A stretch of DNA of 64,000 nucleotides from Cladorhizidae sp. MBARI D1340-BT2 (taxonomy: Eukaryota > Porifera > Demospongiae > Poecilosclerida > Cladorhizidae): positions 19,960,422-20,024,421 of the forward strand of contig JAQNBH010000010.1 in assembly GCA_028752905.1 (NCBI GenBank), written 5' to 3'. Below, in pieces: positions 31,209 through 64,000 of the stretch (its first letter is position 1; each line of letters begins with the position of its first letter). A model generated the notes under the pieces. That model searched no databases. It was not told the origin of the DNA and was given only the letters and a program-made list of their open reading frames with translations. The position numbers and the translations under genes were made by a program.

Positions 31209-32342
31209 TTGCCTACCAAACCACAGGCACACCAGACAAGGTCGGAAACAGTCGCAGACACACAAAACCAGGCATACACACCCCGTCCCGGACCCCAACC
31301 AAGCCCACCACCACCCCCCATGGAACGCGGCCAGACCAGGGACCCAGTACGGATGACCCACGGAAACCTACCCCCATCTCAACCAGTGAGTGTACCAGCG
31401 AGTGTCACACACACCAGAGTATCACACACACCAGTGAGCATCCCCCAACCTCAACCAGTGAATGCCCCAGTGAGCATCCCCATAAGCATACCCCAGCAAA
31501 ACCAGGCACACACACCTGCCCGCCCCTGCTCGTGCCCCAAGAGAGCCGCTCCACCACCCAGACCCACCAGCTTACCATACCCGGCCACAGAGGCCAATCG
31601 GGAGCTGCTTGAACGCCACTTGCTGCAGACATACGCAGCAAGTGCGTTCAATGTATGCGAGCACCAGCCCCCGCCAATGATGGCCGGACCACCACTGTCC
31701 CTCAGTATCGACCCCGCCGCCATTCCCAAACCTTGCCACACGCCCATCAGCATCCCCATCAACTGGCAAGATGAGGTAAAGGTAGGCCTGGACAGGGACG
31801 TTCGCCTCGGCGTGCTGGAACAGGTCCCCTTGGGTACCTCAGACATTTGGTGCCACAGAATGGTCATCTGCACCAAGAAGAACGGGTCCCTGAGGAGGAC
31901 CATCAACTTCCAGCAACTGAACCAGCACGCCACCAGGGAGATCCATCACTGCCAGTCACCCTTCCACCAGGCGCGGGCCGTTCCAGGTAACACCAAAAAG
32001 ACAATCTTCGATGCCTGGAACGGCTACCACTCTGTCACCCTGAGAGAGTCGGACCGCCACTACACCACCTTTATCACCCTTTGGGGCAGGTATCGCTACC
32101 GTTCTGCCCCACAGGGGTACATCGCATATGGGGATGCATACATGGCACGTTATGATGCCATTGTCTCGCATGTCACTTGCAAAACAAAGTGCATCGATGA
32201 CGCCCTGCTATGGTCCCCAGACCTGGAAACAGCATACCATCAGGCCACCCAATGGCTCGACCTCTGCTTACGGAACGGCATCACCTTGAACCCGCGCAAA
32301 TTCCGCTTCGCACAGGATGAAGCGGGTTCGATATCACCCTGA
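31209..32342 (+). pseudogene. Gypsy reverse transcriptase, first part
   Basis: A proline-rich linker precedes the RT from about 31600. Seen motifs: WCHRMVICTKKNGSLRRTI, NQHATREIHHCQSPFHQA, TIFDAWNGYHSVTL, YRYRSAPQGY, and CIDDALLWSP at the catalytic YxDD position (both Asp present). The frame breaks at about 32325 within the thumb, followed directly in another frame by the rest of pol. Confidence 0.8.
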
Positions 32343-33298
32343 CAGACGTCCGACCCAGCAAGAAGTACCTCGCCGCCATCAGAGACTTCCCACAACCACT
32401 CGGCATAATAGACGTACGCACCTGGTTCGGACTCGTGAACCAGGTCGCGTATGCCTTCTCCATGGCCCCGGTGATGCAACCCTTCAGAGACCCCCTCAGC
32501 CCATCACAACCATTCACCTGGACGGACAGCCTACAGCAAGCCTTCGACGCGTCGAAGCTGGACATCTGCCGACGCATCGAAGAAGGCGTACGGATATACG
32601 ACAAGGACCGACACACCTGCCTGGTGACAGACTGGAGCAAGGACAGGATAGGGTTCTGGCTGTTCCAAAAACATTGCCAGTGCCCTTCCCGGGAAATCCT
32701 CTGTTGCCAGGAGGGATGGAAGGTTGTCCTTGTCGGGTCTCGTTTTACCCACTCTGCCGAGTCACGCTATGCCCCCATCGAGGGGGAGGCCCTCACCATC
32801 GTGGATGCCCTAGAGAAAGCCCGCCACTTTGTCCTCGGGTGCAGCGACCTCCAGATCGCAGTGGACCACAAGCCACTGCTCAAAGTATTTGGAGATCGCT
32901 CGCTCGAGGACATCCACAACACCCGCCTCCGGAATCTGAAGGAGAAGACACTCCAATTCAGATTCCGGATGGTATACATCCCCGGAGTCCGCAATCACAC
33001 CAGCGACGCCCTATCCCGCCATCCATCTGGCAATCGTTCACCCGCCCGACTCCACCTGCAGGACGACACTAACACAACCATCAACACCTGCATTCCAACA
33101 AACAGGATCGCCTGCATTGCCAATGACCCCGAAGGACTTGCCAGAACACTAACTATGGCCATCCGCGACGCCCCGATCACCTGGGAGGACATCCAGGTCG
33201 CCACAGCGGCCGACGCCAGCCTCCAGCAACTCTCAGACTTGATCGAGGGGGGACCACCAGAGGCCAGACACCACATGCCAGCAGCCATCCGAGAATAA
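32325..33298 (+). pseudogene. Gypsy RT thumb and RNase H
   Basis: It continues RT with YLAAIRDFPQPLGIIDVRTW, VMQPFRDPLS and FTWTDSLQQAFDASK. RNase H follows with LVTDWSKDRIGFWL, FTHSAESRYAPIEGEALTIV, the catalytic-Asp-like AVDHKPLL and HTSDALSRHP. It ends with a TAA at 33296 that separates it from integrase in the same frame. Confidence 0.8.
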
Positions 33299-34799
33299 CA
33301 CCCCTACCTCCACTCCCTCTCCACCGTGGACGGCGTCATATGCCGAGGCGAAAGGATAGTGATCCCCAATGCCCTTTGCCCCACCTGCCTCCAAGCACTC
33401 CACGCCGCACATCAAGGCACCAGTGGGATGACCGCCCTGGCCCAAGCATCCATCTTCTGGCCCGGCATGACCAAGGATATCGGACTCACCAGAACCCAGT
33501 GCGCCATCTGTAACGGCAACGCGCCGTCACAGCCAGCCATGCCATCCACGATGCCAGCTGACCCGGAGAACCCCTTCCAGCACATATGCGCCGACTTTTT
33601 CTACCACGGAGGATTGGCATATCTTGTGCTGGTCGACCGGTACTCCAACTGGCCAATTGTCACCACATCCAAGAACGGGGCCGATGGACTCATCCGCACC
33701 TTACGCGAAACCTTCTACACATACGGCATCCCCGACAGCCTCACTTCTGACGGCGGCCCCGAGTTTGCTGCCCACTCCACCCGAGACTTCCTCCTGTCCT
33801 GGAGCGTACACCACCGCATCTCCGCCGCATACAATCCACACAGCAACTGCCGCGCGGAGATCGCGGTGAAAACCATGAAGCGCTTGATATCTGGCAACAC
33901 TGGCATCGGTGGAGAACTCTCCGACAAGTTCCACCGCGCGTTACTGCAGTATCGCAATGGCCCCAACCCCGAAACAGGCATGTCCCCTGCGAATTGCCTG
34001 TTCGGAAGATCGACCAAAGACCTCATACCTGGCATCCCCAGCAAGTACCGCCCACATTAGGACTGGTCAGACCGCCTGGACCTCCGGGAGCGCGCCCTCT
34101 CCAAATGCAGAGTCACTGGCCGTGCCGAGCATTCCCAAGGCCTGTCTCCACTTCGTTGCGGCAACGTGGTCATGATACAAAATCAGACTGGCCACCACCC
34201 GACGAAGTGGGATAAATATGGCATGGTGGTAGAGGTACTACAGTACCACCAGTATACTCGGTGCGAACGGATGGCTCTGGGCGGCTGACCACACGGAATC
34301 GTCGTTTCCTTCGGAAGTACGACCCATTCCTGACATCCCAAAAAACCCACACCATCACACCCCAACCTGCATATACGCGACCTATACAGCCACGATCGCC
34401 CCAGCTCCACCGACGACCACACCAAACCCCCCGCCCAACAGACCACCCACACCAGCACCGACTGTGAACCAGAGCTCCCAGCCCACACCGGCACCCCCCA
34501 ACAATCCAGCTCCATCACCACGATGCCCGGACATCCACATGGCTCCTGCACAGATCAAGATCCCTCCCCAGTCAGCGACACCCAGCCCACTACCGACAAC
34601 GCCGAAAACATATGCGTCCGTGGCCAAGACACCATCCCGAGCATCGCGCCTCCCACAGATCAAGCTGCCATTAAGGAGCACACTCCTGCCCACATCAAAG
34701 AATACCCCTCCCGTGGCCCAGTTCAAACTACCACCAACCCCACCACTACCCCGCCGCAGCCTACGAGGACCGAAACCGGTGGACCGGTACGGGTACTAA
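33299..34799 (+). pseudogene. Gypsy integrase and C-terminal tail
   Basis: In the frame of RNase H, after one stop: a zinc domain (HAAHQGTSGMTALAQ, CAICNGNAP), a DDE core with ICADFFYHGG (first Asp), LTSDGGPEFAAHSTRDFL (second Asp) and NPHSNCRAEIAVKTMKRLI (Glu), then TGMSPANCLFGR. The core ends with TAG at 34060. The C-terminal part (GNVVMIQNQTG, KWDKYGMVVEVLQYHQY; then DGSGRLTTRNRRFLRKYDP) and the end PRRSLRGPKPVDRYGY (stop near 34799) lie in other frames. Confidence 0.8.
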
Positions 34800-34852
34800 C
34801 AATCCTAAATCAGTAGCCCTCCAGCCTACTTGGGGGGAGGTAGTGAAGTATA

Positions 34853-35050
34853 TACAAACATCTATGCATATTAACATTATTACGTCCGACCCCTTAACCG
34901 TCTGCCGACCCCTTACCCGTTTGTCGTACCCTTACCTAATGCATGTGCACACACACATCTGTAACTTGTCCATGCATTGCTATTCATTGAAAGCTACTTT
35001 ATATCTTGCTGATCCAATGATCAAATGTGTAACGCACTATCCTCTAGACA
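34853..35050 (+). repeat. Candidate 3' LTR of the GC-rich gypsy element
   Basis: It follows a purine tract (TTGGGGGGAGG at about 34831) and begins TGAAGTATATAC. A possible end is CTCTAGACA near 35050. It has a repeated GACCCCTTA(A/C)CCGT motif. As the 5' LTR is missing, the borders cannot be confirmed. Confidence 0.4.
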
Positions 35051-35194
35051 GGTAAGTGGTCAACTGGCTAGGAAGCTGGTGGGGCTTGTGGGTTAGGGGA
35101 GTTGAAGACCTGGTCATCAGCAGACACCCACTCCTGTCCCAGTAAATGCTCTGTGTCCATGATGCTTGACCCCTCCCTGCTCGGTATGGCTAGG

Positions 35195-35945
35195 ACCAGA
35201 GATATTGTGGAGCTATGTAGGCTAGGCTAGTTGACGGGTATTCTAGGGCTAGGCTAGTTGACGGGTATTCTAGGGCTAGGGGGATTTGTAGGGCTATATT
35301 CTAGGGCTAGTGTTAGGAACAGGGTCAAGGCTAGGGTATTCTATGGTTAGTGTTAGGAGCAGAGTTAAGGCTGGGGTATTCCATGGTTAGTGGTAGGTGC
35401 AGGGTTAAGGCTAGGGTGTTCTAGGGTGTTCTAGAGTTAGTGTTAGGAACAGGGTTAGGCTGGGGTATTCCAGGGTTAGTGTTAGGAGCAGGGTTAAGGC
35501 TAGGGTGTTCTAGGGTGTTCTAGAGTTAGTGTTAGGAACAGGGTTAAGGCTAGGGTATTCTAGGGTTTGTGTAAGGCTGCCCAGGGTATGGTTAGTGTTA
35601 GGAACAGAGTTAAGGCTAGGGTATTCCAGGGTTAGTGTTAGGATCAGGGTTAAGGCTAGGGTGTTCTAGGGTGTTCTAGAGTTAGTGTTAGGAACAGGGT
35701 TAAGGCTAGGGTATTCTAGGGTTTGTGTAAGGCTGCCCAGGGTATGGTTAGTGTTAGGAACAGAGTTAAGGCTGGGGTATTCCAGGGTTAGTGTTTGGAA
35801 CAGGCTGGGATGTTCTCGGGTTAGTGTAAGACTGGGGTATTCTAGGGTTGGGCTATAGCTAGTTATACTCCAGGGCTAGGGCATTCTAAGGGCAGGGTAG
35901 TGATGTTCTAGGGCAGGGCTAGGGCTCAGAGTTATGGGAGTTCTA
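35195..35945 (+). repeat. Degenerate minisatellite based on CTAGGGTATTC and GTTAGTGTTAGGAACAGGG
   Basis: Units of roughly 40-50 bp combine GGCTAGGGTATTCTAGGGTT with AGTGTTAGGAACAGGGTTAA. A block of about 120 bp is repeated (for example near 35520 and 35680). It is related by the CTAGGG core to the array in the first seen pyruvate kinase intron. Confidence 0.85.
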
Positions 35946-36015
35946 TGGCTACTGAATCCAGACTATATCCTTGGAAGGAAGAAAGCTAGTGTCTATGTTG
36001 TTCTATCATCCAGTC

Positions 36016-36179
36016 AGGTGTGTGTGTGTGTGTGTAATGTGTGTGTGTGTGTGTGATGTGTGTGTGTATAGGTGTGTGTGTTAGGGGTATGGGGTATGAA
36101 GATGTATATATATATATATTTATACATACAACATAGGATATGATGTATTAATTGTGTATTCCCCCCCCCCCCCCCCCAC
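36016..36179 (+). repeat. (GT)n, (AT)n and poly-C tracts
   Basis: GT dinucleotides with interruptions at 36018-36090, TATATATATATAT near 36105-36119 and a run of C at 36162-36178. Poly-C runs are prone to assembly error. Confidence 0.9.
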
Positions 36180-36232
36180 GGCTGATTTTGTTTCCTCCTG
36201 ATAGCCAATCATTCAAGTGCATGCCAACCTAC

Positions 36233-36311
36233 CTCGTGTGAGCCATGGGAGCCACGCACATCCCTTTCTCTATCAGCTTCACCAACATCTCCACGGTGTT
36301 GCTCGAGGGAC
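36233..36311 (-). pseudogene. Antisense pyruvate-kinase-like exon fragment
   Basis: On the minus strand, after a GTGCAG acceptor, 26 codons read GPSSNTVEMLVKLIEKGMCV then APMAHTR, and a GTAGGT donor follows. The first 20 residues match the conserved pyruvate kinase segment near the N-terminus (GP-S-S--VEML-KLIE-GM-VA). The last residues no longer match the expected ARMNFSHG, which carries the active-site Arg. It is opposite in strand to the pyruvate kinase gene 3.2 kb away, and its exit phase would not fit the first exon seen there. Retained splice-like borders argue for a genomic copy or inversion, not a retrocopy. Confidence 0.6.
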
Positions 36312-36448
36312 CTGCACGTACATTATCCGAACCTTTAGCCGACACTTTTCTGCCAATATGCTCCGACCATTACCCTGGTGATGGGACCTTGTGGGCCGGT
36401 CCACTGTCATCCTGATCCTGGCTGTAAGCACATTGGCCGAGATGTTGA

Positions 36449-38999
36449 CTATATCATTACAGATGATGTTCCAAAGGGCTTACAGTAACCACACTCATTT
36501 CGGCTTTCATGCCTCAAACCTTTTTTTATGCACACCAAACAGCAGCCCTTAGAAGTAGAATGGGGGAAATGACCTAGTTGCAAATTGAGAAAGGCAAAAT
36601 GAGAAAGGCAACGTATGAGGTCGACGTATACGCCGCTGAGAAGAATAGGAACCAATCAACGTTTTTGCTCAGCTAATCCGAAGATCTAAATAACTATCCT
36701 GCCTCTTATGTAGAGAAGTGTTTCAAAAGGAAAACAAGATAAAGGCATTCAAAACAAGCCTCTACCAAAGATGCAAACACCCTTTTCCACCACCTCTTTG
36801 ATTTTCTACCCAAATTGTAGTAGCCCATCCTTTGGTCTGCTCTGTCGACACCCCTCATGCATGACTGATAATCAGGTAAACAGGGGGCGGGCAAGACACA
36901 TCCTGTCAAGAACCACAAGCTGACGATATTTCACAGTTGGTTGTTGTCCTTGCTCCACAGCTGCATGCATATTAGTGATCATGTAAATTACAAGACAAAC
37001 TGATGCCAGGAGTGAAACATTTGATCTGTAATCATATTTTCCTCTATTCTTCCTGCTGGACTTTGTAAATAACTCCTTAGGTTCCTATTAGGCCTAGCTG
37101 TGCCACATGCACCAACCCCTCTAATAGTCAGCGTGTGAAATAAATTAGGACTTGTATAAAAATATCCATGTATACCTGAAAGTTCTTGTGCTCAAATCCC
37201 TCCAACAAATCTAACACTACCTGACTACACAAACCTGTACTATCTCCTGTTTCCACATTCTTCCCAGTATAAATTTGTAATCGATAAATATAACCATTCC
37301 TTGCATCCGAAAGCACAAATACTTAAAATTATGCCCCATTTCGTAGGCTTATCCTTCATATATTGTTTGAAGCCAAGCCTCCCTTGATAGGGAATCATGG
37401 CTTCATCAATGCTAAGCAAACAATACTCGCTTTCAAATTTGGGCAAAATAATATCTAAAAGCTTGCGAACCTTATACAGCCTATCATAATTGGGATTAAC
37501 AGATGTTACCTGTGAGCTAGCAATGGAGTTGACATGCATGTAGCGCATCAATGGAGTTGACATGCATGTAGCGCATCAACTGCCTAAACCTCCAACGCGG
37601 CATTACTCTACTCACCAAACTACATGCCAAATCAGGATGCTCACAAGACCAGTACATGTCTAAACGGGGAAGTTTTGAAATTCCCATAACAATCAAAAGT
37701 CCTACAAAAGCCTTCATTTCTTCTTCACATGTATCATGCCAATTATGGGGGAGACCCACCCTAGAAACATACATATTAGTCTCTCTCACAAGGAGGTCCC
37801 ACACGTCAACAGTAAAACAAAGATAAAAAGCACCTAGTAACGAACTTGTTACACCGAGCAAAGCAGAGTTTGGGCCAGGAATGGAGCGATAGGACAAAGC
37901 TAAAGGAGTTGGCTCTTTTTTTCCCCAGCGACCTTCGACTGGTATTATCCGACTGGTACTAGATGAGTGGGCCTGTCTACTACACCCTTGGGACTGGGCC
38001 TGCCTATTATCAGTACCTTGTGGTGGTGGATTACTGGTGATACCTGAACCTCTACTTCTCGAGCGGACTTCTCGGCAACCTCTCGCACCATGTCCTCTCA
38101 CACCACGCCTCTAGCACCACGCCTCACATTCCCTGTAACACAAAAATATATATACAAACAAATATTCAAATAACAATTTTGATAACTTACTTATTCCAGA
38201 AGAGTCCTCTGAAGTAGATGGTAAGGACGGAGGGTCAGTAGATGTAAGGAAGGAGGGTTCAAAAGGTCACTCTTCTTCAGAGGTTGAAAGGGAATATATA
38301 ATACTTCCTCTCCAAAATTTCCTTGTACCAACCTCCAGTATGTCCAGAGCTCCCACAAGCAGATTGTAACAATGGATCACCTTCATCTCCTGAGAGTGCC
38401 AGGAAAGAAAAGTTACCTTTGGCAAATGTTGTTTTTTTGAAAATTCAAATTCAAATTGATAAGTAATAAAAAAAACTCTACCTATATTTATGGCTATAAC
38501 TAATTTTCTTCAACTGGTATGTTAGAAATATTTATATCCTCAAAAAACACAAGAATAGGCTACAGTTTGACTAGCGAATTATCTCAGAAGATTATGGAAA
38601 ACAATGGCAACGAAGCGCTAACGTAGAAACAAACTTACCATCGAGAAATTCTTCCACCCGAGCATCTTGACGTAGAGCCAGGGAATCCAGGACACAACCA
38701 TGGTAGGCATATATCTCTGGCCTTCTTCCACACCAGAATGCGAGCCAGAGCCACTAGAGTCGTCATCAAAAAGAAGAAAAATTACTTAGTACAAAGAAAG
38801 CATATTCGCCATCTTGAAAATCGAAGTCATGAGCAAAAAGTGAGGCGCAGCCTGCACATATAGTAGCATGTGTAAATGACGTATTTAGAATGATTCAGCA
38901 GTCTTATGGGCATGTGCAGAAAAATAATTAGGCGCTTATTTCAAATCATTTTTTTTTTGCGAGTCCGATTACCCCAGGCACCATATGGCGCTTAATCGG
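36449..38999 (-). pseudogene. Second piggyBac copy, decayed
   Basis: It is related along its length to the transposase at 27.7-30.0 kb. Seen are PTKWGI and LSIDEAMIPYQGRLGFKQYM (first Asp), the NFQVYMD block, CMRGVDRADQRMGYYNLGRK, and the cysteine-rich end (GCCLVCIKKGLRHESRNECG). Frameshifts and stops split it. A 36-bp tandem duplication (around 37530-37580) repeats the LMRYMHVNSI coding. The N-terminal exon with its donor is still visible near 38635-38780, so the intron position is shared. The right end has the terminal repeat and TTAA (39000-39003); the left end is lost near 36.45 kb. Confidence 0.85.
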
Positions 39000-39299
39000 T
39001 TAAGCACAGACATGTACACATGCTTAAAGTATGTGTGGTGGGTGTGGTTTGCTGGCTCAATACGAGTACCAACTGGTTGCACATGGACATTGCTACTTTC
39101 CTCCTGATTGAGAGAGAGGATTGACTAATGTCGATCTTCAGGAGGGAGAGCAAGCCATAGCCTCACAACTCCCCTGAAGTGCCAGTGCCTGGCTAAATAT
39201 CAGCCACCCCATTCCTGGCTTTATCTACTCCATTTTAACCCTTCAGCTTTGCATTTTTCCTCTTACTGTACAGTATTTTATTGTACCTCACAACACAAC

Positions 39300-39475
39300 C
39301 AGCTGTTGTTGCTGTTGTTGTTGCTGCTGCTGTTGTTGCTGTTGCTTTTGTTGTTGCTGCTTTTGTTGATGTTGTTGCTGCTGTTGTTGTTTATGTTGTT
39401 GCTGCTGTTGTTGATGTTGCTGCTGTTGTTGTTTCTGTTGCTGATGTTGATGTTGCTGCTGTTGTTGTTGGTGAC
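39300..39475 (+). repeat. (TTG/CTG)n microsatellite
   Basis: About 58 triplets, mostly TTG and CTG with GAT, TTT and TAT interruptions. It lies 35 bp upstream of a pyruvate kinase exon and creates poly-Leu or poly-Val frames with no meaning. Confidence 0.95.
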
Positions 39476-39510
39476 ACTATGTGAAGGTTGATCTCTCTCT
39501 CTCCCTGCAG

Positions 39511-62700
<23,190 letters not shown>

Positions 62701-62728
62701 GTATTTTAAGACTTACGGTAGCGTCAGC

Positions 62729-62840
62729 AATAATAATAATAATAATAATAATAACGATAATAATAATAATAATAATAATACAATGATGATGATGATAATA
62801 ATTAAACTCTTTGAAGTTGATTATTGAGAAGGTGATTTTC

Positions 62841-62909
<69 letters not shown>

Positions 62910-62912
62910 TGG

Positions 62913-62968
<56 letters not shown>
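62729..62968 (+). repeat. (AAT)n and (GAT)n microsatellites
   Basis: AAT triplets at 62729-62781 and GAT triplets at 62838-62968, starting 29 bp after the last pyruvate kinase exon seen. Confidence 0.95.
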
Positions 62969-63664
62969 TGCTATATTTGTTGTAGTGGCACGCTCTATTT
63001 GTTATAGTAGCTCTTTGATTGGTGTGGAAATTGTAGGCATGTGGATTAAAGGGCTGATAGGGTTAAAGGTGGAAGTGGGAGGCTGAGCACAAAGTAGCAG
63101 CCGGTCATTGGCCAATTATCTGACCAATCTGCCTGAAAGACCGAGCGAGACAGCTTATGATGGGTGTGGCCAATCTCTATCAAGACGCAGGCATGTTCGT
63201 AGTGCGTTAGACATGCAGTGCTGGTCCACTTTTTGGTGTAGTAACTGCGCCCTATTAATCTAGCGCTAGCTAGGTATGTTTGTTGCTTAACTAACAAGCT
63301 CAAGTAGTTTTAGTTCTTCCACGCAAGTTTGTTAGCGCTGCTAGGACTCAGAGTAACGATGTCTCAGTCCCAAAGCGTAAGAAAACTTAACGACGATGAA
63401 ATGGGAGGAGTTTTTATTTGTTTGTTGTTTCCCCTACCCGATGAAGCCTGACTGCAGTGCTCTGGGAATTGCTGGAGTAGCCCTCGACATCGCAGCATCT
63501 GAGGATCAGTCGGAGCAGCTGTAGACATCAAAACAGCTACTGAATGATTGCTTGGAGTCGCTCTCGACATCGGCACAGCTGAAGGAAAGTTCAGTTATCA
63601 CCTCAGCTGATGTGCCCCCAATTGGACCAGCACCTGGAAATGCGACTTGGCTTCATAATATCGC
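62969..63664. other. Region without recognised features
   Basis: The C-terminal pyruvate kinase exon was looked for here and not seen. A short repeat of CATCGGCACAGCTGA / CATCGCAGCATCTGA type lies near 63485-63585. Confidence 0.4.
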
Positions 63665-63985
63665 CCCAGCTCACTGGCCTCTTGACTGCAGTAGCTCTCT
63701 ACATCACCACAGCTCACTGGCACTTGACTGCAGTAGCTCTCTACATCACCACAGCTCACTGGCCTCTTGACTGCAGTAGCTCTCTACATCACCACAGCTC
63801 ACTGGCCTCTTGACTGCAGTAGCTCTCTACATCACCACAGCTCACTGGCCTCTTGACTGCAGTAGCTCTCTACATCACCACAGCTCAGTGGCCTCTTGAC
63901 TGCAGTAGCTCTCTACATCACCACAGCTCACTGGCCGCTTGACTGCAGTGGCTCTCTACATCACCACAGCTCACAGACCGCTCGA
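63665..63985 (+). repeat. 43-bp minisatellite at the window end
   Basis: About 7.5 copies of CTCACTGGCCTCTTGACTGC then AGTAGCTCTCTACATCACCACAG. The last copies diverge (GGCCGCTTGACTG), and the array probably ends near 64000. Confidence 0.92.
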
Positions 63986-64000
63986 CTGCTGTACATCTCT

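Larger units (their letters stand above)
26829..35050 (+). mobile_element. GC-rich Ty3/gypsy retrotransposon, 5'-truncated, split by piggyBac
   Basis: Coding sequence much richer in GC than its surroundings runs gag - protease - RT - RNase H - integrase on the plus strand. It is interrupted by the piggyBac element at 27009-30278. No 5' LTR is present; the element starts inside gag, directly against the Ulp1 sequence. A purine tract at about 34833-34847 and a single candidate LTR follow. Four or more frame changes make it inactive, although indel errors in the assembly could contribute. Confidence 0.85.

Noticed and set aside
30464..34726. Many minus-strand frames across the GC-rich gypsy element
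   Set aside because: Shadows of GC-rich coding on the plus strand, where gag, RT, RNase H and integrase motifs are seen.
35195..35945. Telomere-like GGGTTAG sequence
   Set aside because: GGTTAG occurs only within longer, irregular units; there is no pure hexamer run.

Overview
This window looks like nuclear DNA of an animal, most likely an early-branching one such as a sponge. The evidence is a spliced pyruvate kinase gene with GT-AG introns, a family 92 glycosyltransferase gene, and metazoan-type transposons (piggyBac, Tigger, Merlin, Ty3/gypsy, and an integrase plus Ulp1 element). The placement in sponges is inference; nothing seen excludes other non-bilaterian animals. There is no prokaryotic organisation: no operons, no ribosome binding sites, and most long open frames lie inside tandem repeats.

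Left part (1-9.0 kb): a candidate four-exon gene for a small secreted protein, a decayed gypsy polymerase fragment, an intact-looking GT92 gene on the minus strand, a MITE with 11-bp target duplications, and a dead Tigger element with clean ends. Middle part (9.0-39.0 kb): a nest of transposons. A Gmr1-like LTR element sits in an integrase exon at its splice donor. It is followed by Tigger, Merlin and TTAA-flanked elements and short satellites. A broken integrase/Ulp1 element is interrupted by a GC-rich gypsy element, and that element's gag is split at a TTAA by a piggyBac element whose two-exon transposase is intact. A second, decayed piggyBac copy follows, next to a pyruvate-kinase-like exon in the opposite orientation.

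Right part (39.5-62.7 kb): seven plus-strand exons of pyruvate kinase, the last enzyme of glycolysis. Both ends of the gene lie outside the window or were not found. One exon has an apparent frameshift and one expected exon is missing. Its introns (0.3-8 kb) are filled with large minisatellites of 18, 36, 39 and 60 bp, all multiples of three, which produce long meaningless open frames. The window ends in a 43-bp minisatellite.

Apart from GT92, pyruvate kinase, the piggyBac transposase and perhaps the small secreted protein, nothing looks like a working gene. I found no rRNA, tRNA or CRISPR array.
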